DNA of 19,833 bases from an uncultured Bacilli bacterium. Lineage in GTDB: Bacteria; Bacillota_I; Bacilli_A; RF39; UBA660. Positions 6,235 to 12,170 of the stretch are shown in pieces. Within the stretch, counting starts at the first letter, position 1, and each line of letters begins with the position of its first letter. The position numbers were made by a program, and so were the translations under genes. The notes beneath the pieces are model-generated. The model did no database searches. It saw nothing but the letters and a program-made list of their open reading frames with translations, and had not been told where the DNA came from. The DNA lies in assembly GCA_947629395.1 (NCBI GenBank), contig CANRDQ010000027.1, positions 1 through 19,833 of the forward strand, given 5' to 3'.

Positions 6235-7278
6235 TTTTTGAAAGAAGGATTTATCTTCTTTTTTTATTTTTACAAAAACATCTATTCTTTTTAATAATTT
6301 ATCTTTTAAATAAATTTCATAGACTCCTACTTTATCGTTATTATGGTATTTTTCTAGTTTATCTACTTTTAAAATAGTTTTTAAGTTATTAGTTTCAGTT
6401 TCGGTTAAAGGATAAGAAAAGTTTTCTTTGAGATATAATTTATCTTTATAAAAGGAATCATTTAAATTTATGGTGTTTTTATTAACGATATCATATTTCT
6501 TATAATTTTTATAAATACTATTATCTAGATTAATGTGATTTTCATACATATTAGGATCATTAAGACTGACTGTGGTGATATTAAAATTGTTTTTAGAAGC
6601 TGTTGTTACTAAGGTTTTTCCAGCACTAGGTGTATACCCTGTTTTTCCACCTGTGGCATATTTATAATTTTTTAAGAAATCATTTCGATTATACCAAACA
6701 TAACTTTTCTTTTTGGTATTAGTTTCATATTCTTTAGTACCAGATATTTGTCTAAACATTTTGAAGTTTTTGTAAGCATATTTAGAAAGAAGAGCCATAT
6801 CATAAGCTGTTGAATAATTTTGAGTTTCTTCATCTAATCCATGACAATTTTTAAAGATTGTATCTTTCATCCCTATTTCTTGGGCTTTTTTATTCATGAG
6901 TTTTACAAATTCTTCTTCATTTTTAGAAATATGATTAGCGATAACAACAGCGGCATCATTACCACTTCTAAGAATAAGACCATAAAGTAAATCTTTTAAA
7001 GACATTTTCTCTTTATATTCAATATAAATATTAGAACCATACATTTTTAATACTTCTTCTCCTGCAGTAACGGTATCATTAATATTTCCATTTTCTAGTG
7101 CTATAACAGCTGTCATAATTTTGGTAATTGAGGCAATAAGTCTTTTTTCATGACAATTATTACAAAAGAAGACTCTATCACTATCTATATCAAGTACGGC
7201 TTCACTTGAGGCTGCATAAACATTAGTTGGGATAAATATAAAATTTATTAAAATAAAAAAAAGTATTAATTTTTTCAT
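6220..7278 (-). CDS. dacF: D-alanyl-D-alanine carboxypeptidase (peptidase S11)
   Basis: A low-molecular-weight penicillin-binding protein that trims the terminal D-Ala from peptidoglycan stem peptides outside the membrane. The 352-residue chain starts with a signal peptide (KKLILFFILINFIFI, cleavage likely after NVYA at 22). Catalytic motifs are all present: SITK at 50-53, SGN at 105-107 and KTG at 212-214. The C-terminus ends FFQKLFGS, which could be a short membrane-associating tail. The ATG follows AGGTGA by 5 nt. A Cys pair (FFCNNCHE, 39-42) near the active-site Ser is unusual. The gene converges on and overlaps the metallophosphoesterase gene by 15 bp. A decayed piece of a second copy lies at 8041-8097. 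The symbol dacF is a family-level choice. Confidence 0.9.
   Translation of the reverse strand: MKKLILFFILINFIFIPTNVYAASSEAVLDIDSDRVFFCNNCHEKRLIASITKIMTAVIALENGNINDTVTAGEEVLKMYGSNIYIEYKEKMSLKDLLYGLILRSGNDAAVVIANHISKNEEEFVKLMNKKAQEIGMKDTIFKNCHGLDEETQNYSTAYDMALLSKYAYKNFKMFRQISGTKEYETNTKKKSYVWYNRNDFLKNYKYATGGKTGYTPSAGKTLVTTASKNNFNITTVSLNDPNMYENHINLDNSIYKNYKKYDIVNKNTINLNDSFYKDKLYLKENFSYPLTETETNNLKTILKVDKLEKYHNNDKVGVYEIYLKDKLLKRIDVFVKIKKEDKSFFQKLFGS
6241..6267 (+). terminator. Terminator of the metallophosphoesterase gene, inside dacF coding sequence
   Basis: AAAGAAG (6241-6247) and CTTCTTT (6255-6261) with a 7-nt loop, then a T-run. It lies 7 nt after the plus-strand stop and within the last codons of the opposite-strand carboxypeptidase. 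Confidence 0.65.
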
Positions 7279-7295
7279 TTACTTCACCTATTTAA

Positions 7296-7301
7296 AGTAT
7301 A
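7296..7301 (-). promoter_or_regulatory. Probable -10 box of the dacF promoter
   Basis: TATACT on the minus strand, followed after 6 nt by AGGTGA. The -35 is poor. The spacing matches that of the other short-leader promoters in this window, which supports it. The remaining sequence 7302-7459 shows nothing else that I can name. Confidence 0.45.
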
Positions 7302-7459
7302 TTAAAATGAAATAAAATAATTCTAAATATCTCTTCATCAATAGCTTTGTTAAATATTTCCAAGATAACATAACGTATCAAAATGAAATATCAAAGTTTG
7401 TAAAAAGAATGGAGTTTAGTTTTAAATTTCTCTTACGAGATTCCTATAAACAGATATTA

Positions 7460-7927
7460 TTAAATATTTGTAAAATATAATTCTTCCCTATTGTATTTTC
7501 CAGTATATTCAATCCTATAATTTCCTTTGGTATAATTATTAACAACTTTTTTCCAAAAAGATTCTGCTATTGGAGAAGACGGAACAACTTTTATTGTCCA
7601 ATTCCCTTTGTATTTATCGAATATTTTTGTTACTGCTTTCTCCCCAACTTTTTTTCTCTTATAATTATTCAACACAAACATTTCACTTATTTCATAATTA
7701 TCTTTAGCATTATGGTCAATAAGAATAAATCCTAATATATCTTTTTCTGATTGAATAAAATATGCATAATTATCTTCAAAATACTTATTTAAATCATATT
7801 CGTACTCACATATTTCTGAATTGAACGGAATAGGAAAAAACAAGCTTAAATCATGCAAATATAATTGTAATAATCTTTCTAATTTTTTTCTATCATTATA
7901 GTTAACCTTATTAATTTTTACATTCAT
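7460..7927 (-). CDS. GNAT family N-acetyltransferase
   Basis: A 155-residue protein with the GNAT fold pattern: a central EISEMFVLNNYKRKKVGEKAV segment, where YKRKKVGEKA is the acetyl-CoA pyrophosphate-binding loop (R/Q-x-x-G-x-G/A form), followed by a helix, a strand TIKVVP and the late FWKKV helix. Substrate cannot be told. The frame opens 7 codons earlier (7948), but GGAG 8 nt before the ATG at 7927 sets the start. It sits between the carboxypeptidase gene and the relic of a second copy of that gene, in the only part of the window with long non-coding stretches, so it may be a later insertion; this is inference. Its promoter seems to use the relic for the -35 box. Confidence 0.83.
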   Translation of the reverse strand: MNVKINKVNYNDRKKLERLLQLYLHDLSLFFPIPFNSEICEYEYDLNKYFEDNYAYFIQSEKDILGFILIDHNAKDNYEISEMFVLNNYKRKKVGEKAVTKIFDKYKGNWTIKVVPSSPIAESFWKKVVNNYTKGNYRIEYTGKYNREELYFTNI

Positions 7928-8030
7928 ATTAGTTTCTCCTTCGTACATTTTACTTTTATAACTAATTACATAAATATTATTTTATCTATTATTAAGAAAA
8001 TCAATTTATACATCTAATACTTTAAATTCA

Positions 8031-8059
8031 ATTATACTACAAGACTCTAGCCCTATCAA
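8031..8059 (-). promoter_or_regulatory. Promoter of the GNAT gene, -35 inside the dacF relic
   Basis: Minus-strand TTGATA (8054-8059), exactly 17 nt, then TATAAT (8031-8036). The predicted start near 8024 leaves a leader of about 95 nt before the GNAT ATG. Confidence 0.6.
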
Positions 8060-8097
8060 TATCAAGTACAACTTCGCTTGAGGCTGCATAAACATTA
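8041..8097 (-). pseudogene. Relic of a second D-Ala-D-Ala carboxypeptidase gene
   Basis: This 57-bp segment aligns without gaps to 7169-7225 in the intact carboxypeptidase gene with 6 mismatches (51 of 57 identical, counted by eye). Translated on the minus strand it reads NVYAASSEVVLDIDRARVL then a stop, against NVYAASSEAVLDIDSDRVFF in the intact protein, covering the signal-peptide cleavage region. Homology stops abruptly upstream and fades within about 15 bp downstream. It cannot encode an enzyme. Confidence 0.85.
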
Positions 8098-8195
8098 AAA
8101 TAATTCTCTTTACCTTTTAATAATTATAATCAAAGGCATATTATCATAAAGTTTGTGATATTAATTTTACTTTACTGTAAGACTTCTTCTTGATA

Positions 8196-8224
8196 TTGTC
8201 TTTTAATATGAAGTGTGGTAGAAT
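8196..8224 (+). promoter_or_regulatory. Promoter of the PepSY gene
   Basis: TTGTCT (8196-8201), 17-nt spacer, TGGTAGAAT as extended -10 (TAGAAT at 8219-8224). The AAGGAGG ribosome site starts 6 nt after the -10 box. Confidence 0.6.
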
Positions 8225-8248
8225 CAAGCTAAGGAGGAATACATAATA

Positions 8249-8800
8249 ATGAAAAAGAATATCAAGTGGATTATTATAGGCGTAATTGTAGTGGTAATCC
8301 TAGCTGTTGGTGGTTTCTTTTTATATCGCAATTTAAAGTATATATCTAAAGATAAAGTTAAAGATATTATTATTAAGAATACTAAACTAGATAAAGATGA
8401 TTTATATTGGGATGAAATTGAATTAGAAACTGATAAAGAAACACCTGTTTATGAAGTAACATTCTTCTATAACAATGTAGGATTCGATTATACTATAGAC
8501 GCAACTAACGGAAAAATAATTAAAAATAATTTTGAAGGATATGGAGATTATTCTAATCCTATTAAACCTACTCTTATAAGTGAAGATGAGGCTAAACAAA
8601 TAGCTTTAGATGCTGCTGGTAAGATGGAAAGTAAGGAATTAACAGATGTAGATGTTCAATTTACAAAAGTAAAACTTGATGAGGAAGATGGTTATGTCTA
8701 TGAAATAGAACTTCGTTCTAATACTGGAAAATATGAATTTGAAATTGATGCTGCATCACGTCATATCCTAAAAAGTGAAGGAGAACCAATAAAAAGATAA
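8249..8800 (+). CDS. Membrane-anchored protein with two PepSY domains
   Basis: A 183-residue protein with an N-terminal membrane anchor (KWIIIGVIVVVILAVGGFFL, about 6-25) and two PepSY units outside the membrane. The first runs about 32-95 (ISKDKVKDIII, ending FDYTIDATNGKIIK) and the second about 108-178 (ISEDEAKQIALDAAG, ending YEFEIDAASRHILK). PepSY domains are thought to inhibit or regulate peptidases or to act as sensors in the envelope, as in YpeB. The target here is unknown; the nearby carboxypeptidase is one possibility but nothing shows it. The ATG follows AAGGAGG by 11 nt, a rather long spacing. A terminator overlaps the stop codon, so it is a single-gene unit. Confidence 0.88.
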   Translation: MKKNIKWIIIGVIVVVILAVGGFFLYRNLKYISKDKVKDIIIKNTKLDKDDLYWDEIELETDKETPVYEVTFFYNNVGFDYTIDATNGKIIKNNFEGYGDYSNPIKPTLISEDEAKQIALDAAGKMESKELTDVDVQFTKVKLDEEDGYVYEIELRSNTGKYEFEIDAASRHILKSEGEPIKR

Positions 8801-8820
8801 AGGACTTATAGTCCTTTTTT
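8799..8820 (+). terminator. Terminator of the PepSY gene
   Basis: AAAGGACT (8799-8806) and AGTCCTTT (8810-8817) form an 8-bp stem with a 3-nt loop, followed by TTT. The left arm includes the end of the stop codon. Confidence 0.85.
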
Positions 8821-8830
8821 AATGCAGAAA

Positions 8831-8854
8831 AAAACTTCTCATTTGAGAAGTTTT
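8831..8854. terminator. Terminator of the exported-protein gene, usable in both directions
   Basis: AAAACTTCTC (8831-8840) and GAGAAGTTTT (8845-8854), 10-bp stem, 4-nt loop, with an A-run on the left and T-run on the right. On the minus strand it follows the stop at 8854 directly; on plus it backs up the PepSY terminator. Confidence 0.85.
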
Positions 8855-10296
8855 TATATTACTTTTTGTAATTGATATGGATTATTTTTAGTTCCATCTC
8901 CAGCAATTATTTTAATATCAGCATTTAGATATACTACTGGTCTAACTTGATAATCTATAGAGGCAGGACTTGCAAATTCAATGTTTCCATCCTCTATTTT
9001 GGTAAATACCTTAGTACCATTTGTTACTGGAGAAATAAACCATTCTTTTTGTTTTTGATATAACCAACTCTTAGTAACATCTACAACTTGATCATAAGTG
9101 TAAATATAATCACTAGGTGTCATAAGTCCAACAAAACCGATAAAGTTATTATCATAACCAGGATAAACAACTTGTCCTTTTTCAAAGTTATAATAATCAT
9201 CTGCGACAAAATTTTCTATAGTATCGGTAGTTCCTAAATTCCATTTAACTTCAGAAATTAATTTCTTAGCATCTTCATTAAGTCCATTTTCTGTAAAGTT
9301 ACAATTAGTAGTGGCACCATTTGCTCCTAAATAACATTGTCCTTGTTGTCTGTTCCAATAAAGGCTTCCACCTACTCCATCATGATTTGGATTTAATAAA
9401 TAGTTAAGTGTAGAATCAGACCAATTGGCTTTACCATTTTCATCAAGAGCACCATTACTAGCATTTTTATTATCATAAGAATAAGTTCCAATACTCTCTT
9501 CACTGATTAGTTTTATTCTTAATTCTTTAACACCATTTTTATTTTCTGGTTCGAATACACCAATCATTCGCCAATCTTGATCATTAAATCTAATCCAGTT
9601 ATTTGGATTTGTTCCAATAAATCTATAATCAGTTACTCCATCTTTATGAGTGAATGGGTACATATTTTTTTGATTTGAAGCACTATTTGCATTAATACTT
9701 ACTGTTGATACAGCTGAGTTGGCTTTCTTAACTAGATCAACTGTTGTTATTGGATATTGATCACCAATAATTAAAGCACTTTTTGCAGAAGGAAAAGCTA
9801 ATGGTTTACTAGCAAGACCTACATTACTTCCAAAAGTAATAGTAGCAGGTACACTATCATTATTAGTTATTTTAATAACAAAGTTTTTAGAATCTCCTTC
9901 AGAACCATTTTTGGGGATAACATAACCTTCTTGTCCAGGACAATCATCTCCAGAAGCTTCACAACTAATTTCTACATTACTAGATGTACTATCATAATAG
10001 AAATTAAATTTGGCATCTATACTATTAACGTTTGTTAAAGCTACTTCTATAGATTTTGAGTCTCCATCATTTACGACAATTTGTTTATCATTATTTAAAG
10101 ATTCACTTGTTATTAAAGAATAAAGATTTCCTGTTACAATATTTAAAGCTCCTTTTCTTTCAGCACTAGCTGTAAATATAGCGTATGATGTAGTTACAAC
10201 ACAAAAAGCTAGTACCATAAGTACTATTCCTAACAAGTATCCATTTCGTACATTAAGAGCTCTGCTTAAAAACACTTTAATTTTACTCATAATCAT
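8854..10296 (-). CDS. Large exported surface protein, DUF6273-like C-terminus
   Basis: A 480-residue exported protein. Residues 1-17 are basic, 19-41 form a membrane/signal segment ending TTSYAIFTASAE, followed by GALNIVTGNLYSLI; this A-x-F-T plus late VTGNL arrangement recalls SipW/TasA-type substrates. An N-terminal beta-rich region (60-165) carries a Cys pair (C112, C119). From about 223 to 475 lies a domain with FIGTNPNNWIRFNDQDWRMI, SWLY, EWFISPV and VRPVVYLN, which I associate with the DUF6273 group seen in surface proteins of gut Firmicutes. There is no C-terminal anchor. Start at 10296 (AAGG 7 nt before) or the ATG two codons later. It has its own promoter and terminator. Function unknown; adhesin or surface-layer role is a guess. 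Confidence 0.82.
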   Translation of the reverse strand: MIMSKIKVFLSRALNVRNGYLLGIVLMVLAFCVVTTSYAIFTASAERKGALNIVTGNLYSLITSESLNNDKQIVVNDGDSKSIEVALTNVNSIDAKFNFYYDSTSSNVEISCEASGDDCPGQEGYVIPKNGSEGDSKNFVIKITNNDSVPATITFGSNVGLASKPLAFPSAKSALIIGDQYPITTVDLVKKANSAVSTVSINANSASNQKNMYPFTHKDGVTDYRFIGTNPNNWIRFNDQDWRMIGVFEPENKNGVKELRIKLISEESIGTYSYDNKNASNGALDENGKANWSDSTLNYLLNPNHDGVGGSLYWNRQQGQCYLGANGATTNCNFTENGLNEDAKKLISEVKWNLGTTDTIENFVADDYYNFEKGQVVYPGYDNNFIGFVGLMTPSDYIYTYDQVVDVTKSWLYQKQKEWFISPVTNGTKVFTKIEDGNIEFASPASIDYQVRPVVYLNADIKIIAGDGTKNNPYQLQKVI

Positions 10297-10321
10297 GCAC
10301 CAACCTTTGTACTATAATTTA

Positions 10322-10350
10322 ATTTTAACAAAAACTATCATAAATATCAA
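10322..10350 (-). promoter_or_regulatory. Promoter of the exported-protein gene
   Basis: Minus-strand TTGATA (10345-10350), 17-nt spacer, TAAAAT (10322-10327). A second -10-like TATAGT lies about 9 nt further downstream. Confidence 0.6.
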
Positions 10351-10395
10351 CAGTTTTTCTTAAGGTAATCCTTATTTTATTGTTAATAATTGTAT

Positions 10396-10424
10396 AAAAA
10401 AAGAAAATATTAAAATACTTTCTT
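10396..10424 (-). terminator. Terminator of the lipoprotein gene
   Basis: On the minus strand AAGAAAGTAT, a 4-nt loop and ATATTTTCTT (10-bp AT-rich stem with one G-T pair, 10401-10424), then a T-run. It overlaps the stop codon at 10423. Confidence 0.7.
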
Positions 10425-10965
10425 ATTTATAAAGTCCATGAATTCTTTGTAAATCTATTTCACTTAAATTTTGAACTTTCCATTTTCCATCTTCTTTTTC
10501 TAAATTAAAGGTTATTTCTTCTTTCTTTTTATCAGCAACATTGTTCATTTCTTTAATTCGATAATCCATATATTTACTATCATCTAAATTACCTTCATCA
10601 TCTAAAAATTCATCATTGTTGTTATCATAATATTCTTGAGCTTTATCTAAAGCAGTAGCATAATCAAATACTTCTACTTCAACATCGACAGTTGCATTAT
10701 CACCATCAACATTTTCATCTTTGATTTTATAAGATAAATTTTGATATTGTTTTTCCATTAAACTTTTATATTCTTTTCTTTGGTCATCATTTAATGTTGC
10801 TTCACTTTCTACTATATCATCTAATTGTGTTAATACAGTTTGATCCATATTTTGATATTTTCCTAAAAATTCTTCTACAGCTTTACTAGGAGTATCTTCC
10901 ATATTACCACAAGCAGTCATAAAAAGTGTTGATAATCCTAAAAATAGTAATAATAATTTTTTCAT
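10423..10965 (-). CDS. Lipoprotein with a DUF4878/NTF2-like domain
   Basis: A 180-residue lipoprotein. The signal peptide (KKLLLLFLGLSTLF) ends in the lipobox MTAC with lipidated Cys19, so it is attached to the outer face of the membrane. The mature part reads as a small alpha/beta domain: the opening helix PSKAVEEFLGKYQNMD, paired strands around VDVEVEVFDYA and a final ITFNLEKEDGKWKVQNLSEID hairpin. This layout, with GKWKV near the end, is typical of DUF4878/DUF5105-like NTF2-fold lipoproteins. The function is unknown. SD AAGGAGG precedes the ATG by 6 nt. No strong promoter was found in the very A/T-rich upstream gap, although a TATAAA box lies at 11007-11012. Confidence 0.87.
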   Translation of the reverse strand: MKKLLLLFLGLSTLFMTACGNMEDTPSKAVEEFLGKYQNMDQTVLTQLDDIVESEATLNDDQRKEYKSLMEKQYQNLSYKIKDENVDGDNATVDVEVEVFDYATALDKAQEYYDNNNDEFLDDEGNLDDSKYMDYRIKEMNNVADKKKEEITFNLEKEDGKWKVQNLSEIDLQRIHGLYK

Positions 10966-11022
10966 ATTTTCCTCCTTCTATTTTTAGAATGAGTCTTTTT
11001 TTTAAATTTATACATTTTTTAT

Positions 11023-11057
11023 AAAAAAAAAGACTTATCTTTGAAGGATAAATCTTT
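11023..11057 (-). terminator. Terminator of the anchored surface-protein gene
   Basis: On the minus strand AAAGATTTATC (11047-11057) pairs with GATAAGTCTTT (11029-11039) with one G-T pair and a 7-nt loop, followed by a run of eight or nine T. Its 5' arm is part of the downstream copy of the 33-bp tandem repeat. Confidence 0.75.
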
Positions 11058-11108
11058 AACTATGTCGTTTCTTTAAAAGGATAAATCTTTAACTATGTCT
11101 TTTCTTTA
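11044..11108. repeat. In-frame tandem duplication of a gene end
   Basis: Two 32-bp copies, 11044-11075 and 11077-11108, have a period of 33 bp and one mismatch. Each contains the codons for KKRHS plus the stop of the surface protein and the 5' arm of its terminator. The period is 11 codons, so the outer copy is in frame after the real stop. Confidence 0.9.
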
Positions 11109-12048
11109 CTTGGAATAAGAGAACGATACTTCCTATAGAAAGAAGAATAGCTCCTATCGCTCCAATCATAGGCATATCTGCGGCAGTATCAGGAATTGAT
11201 ACTGTAGTAGATTGTTGATTTTTGTTTGTAGCTGTTTGTGTATTTGTAGGTTTACTACTAGTTGCTGGTTTAGTACTAGCAGCAGGTTTATTACTTGTAG
11301 CTGGTTTACTAGGTTGAGGAGTACTTGGTGTACTAGGTGTAGTGGCACTAGTGAATTTATTGAAGTTAGCCATATCGTGAACGTATACCATTAAACCTTT
11401 TTTAACTATTTCTTTTTCACCATCTGTCATAATCATGTAGTCAGATCCACCTACATTTTTTCCATCTAAACTTAAATATTTAGTAGTTACTGTTCGATCA
11501 CTATCTTTTAAAACAGCAACATCTATAGTTTGTGATTTTGAAAAATATCCAGACTTTTCTGTTATTTTTTCAGAAGTACGACTAGAATTTTGTACTAATA
11601 AATATTTAAAATCAATTGCGCCTTTATAACCATCTACTTTTTTTATTTTATAATCTACTTTTTGAAAACAAACATAATAAGTAGCTGTTCCTTTAGTACT
11701 ATTTAAATAATTTTTAACAAAATCAGCAAAGCTTTGTTTCATACTAAGATTAAGTTTAATACTTATACCATCTCTGTTACTAGCAACAGTTCCTTTTTGT
11801 AAAGTAGGATTTATAGTAATATTATTATCCGCAACGTCCATTTTATTCTCTTTTAATTTATCACCGACTGCTACGACGGTAGTTGCTGAACTACTTTTAT
11901 AACATTCAACTCTAACGTCATCAATACTATATTCATATCCACTTTGATTATATGTTTGTGGTAATGTAGTTGCAGCTTTAACATCTTTACTATTTAAAGC
12001 AATCATACTAATAAATAAAACTAATATAAATTTAATATTCTTTTTCAT
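11089..12048 (-). CDS. Exported surface protein with LPXTG-like IPDTA anchor
   Basis: A 319-residue protein: signal peptide (1-25, ending DVKA), an ectodomain of about 210 residues rich in beta-type sequence with Cys49 and Cys126, then a Thr/Ser/Pro/Lys spacer (about 237-280, repeats of SKPATS/STKPA type), then VSIPDTA at 283-289, a membrane helix (about 293-314) and the tail KKRHS. This is the architecture of a sortase substrate, with IPDTA in place of LPXTG. No sortase gene is in the window. Without sortase it would remain a C-terminally anchored membrane protein. The SD is weak (GAGGG, 6 nt before the ATG). A promoter with a 15-bp palindrome in its spacer precedes it. Ectodomain family not recognised. 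Confidence 0.85.
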   Translation of the reverse strand: MKKNIKFILVLFISMIALNSKDVKAATTLPQTYNQSGYEYSIDDVRVECYKSSSATTVVAVGDKLKENKMDVADNNITINPTLQKGTVASNRDGISIKLNLSMKQSFADFVKNYLNSTKGTATYYVCFQKVDYKIKKVDGYKGAIDFKYLLVQNSSRTSEKITEKSGYFSKSQTIDVAVLKDSDRTVTTKYLSLDGKNVGGSDYMIMTDGEKEIVKKGLMVYVHDMANFNKFTSATTPSTPSTPQPSKPATSNKPAASTKPATSSKPTNTQTATNKNQQSTTVSIPDTAADMPMIGAIGAILLSIGSIVLLFQVKKRHS

Positions 12049-12065
12049 AATTAGCCCTCTAATCT

Positions 12066-12095
12066 ATTATCTTACTTAATCACAGATTAACACAA
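12066..12095 (-). promoter_or_regulatory. Promoter of the anchored surface-protein gene with palindromic spacer
   Basis: Minus-strand TTGTGT (12090-12095), 18-nt spacer, GATAAT (12066-12071). A palindrome, TTAATC-ACA-GATTAA at 12076-12090, fills most of the spacer and is a candidate repressor site. Confidence 0.5.
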
Positions 12096-12143
12096 CTACC
12101 TTTTAAAGTCAATAAATCTACTCATTTAAAATCTCTACTTTAC

Positions 12144-12170
12144 AAAAAAGAATAACCTTTTAGTTATTCT
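12144..12170 (-). terminator. Terminator of the gatCAB-aspS operon
   Basis: AGAATAAC and GTTATTCT (12149-12156 and 12163-12170) form an 8-bp stem with a 6-nt loop; on the minus strand it is followed by TTTTT. It begins within the aspS TAG stop codon. Confidence 0.85.

Larger units (their letters stand above)
7928..8248. other. Non-coding stretch with a gene relic and two promoters
   Basis: This 321-bp gap holds the GNAT promoter (8031-8059), the carboxypeptidase relic (8041-8097) and the promoter of the PepSY gene (8196-8224). A short imperfect inverted repeat TATCA/TGATA lies at about 8142-8160. I see no further coding sequence. Confidence 0.6.

Noticed and set aside
8142..8160. Short inverted repeat TATCA/TGATA upstream of the PepSY gene
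   Set aside because: Only 5 bp arms in AT-rich sequence; expected by chance.
11166..11394. Two overlapping open frames in the surface-protein spacer region
   Set aside because: They arise from the repetitive Thr/Pro/Lys codons of the real gene read in other frames; no SD or domain.
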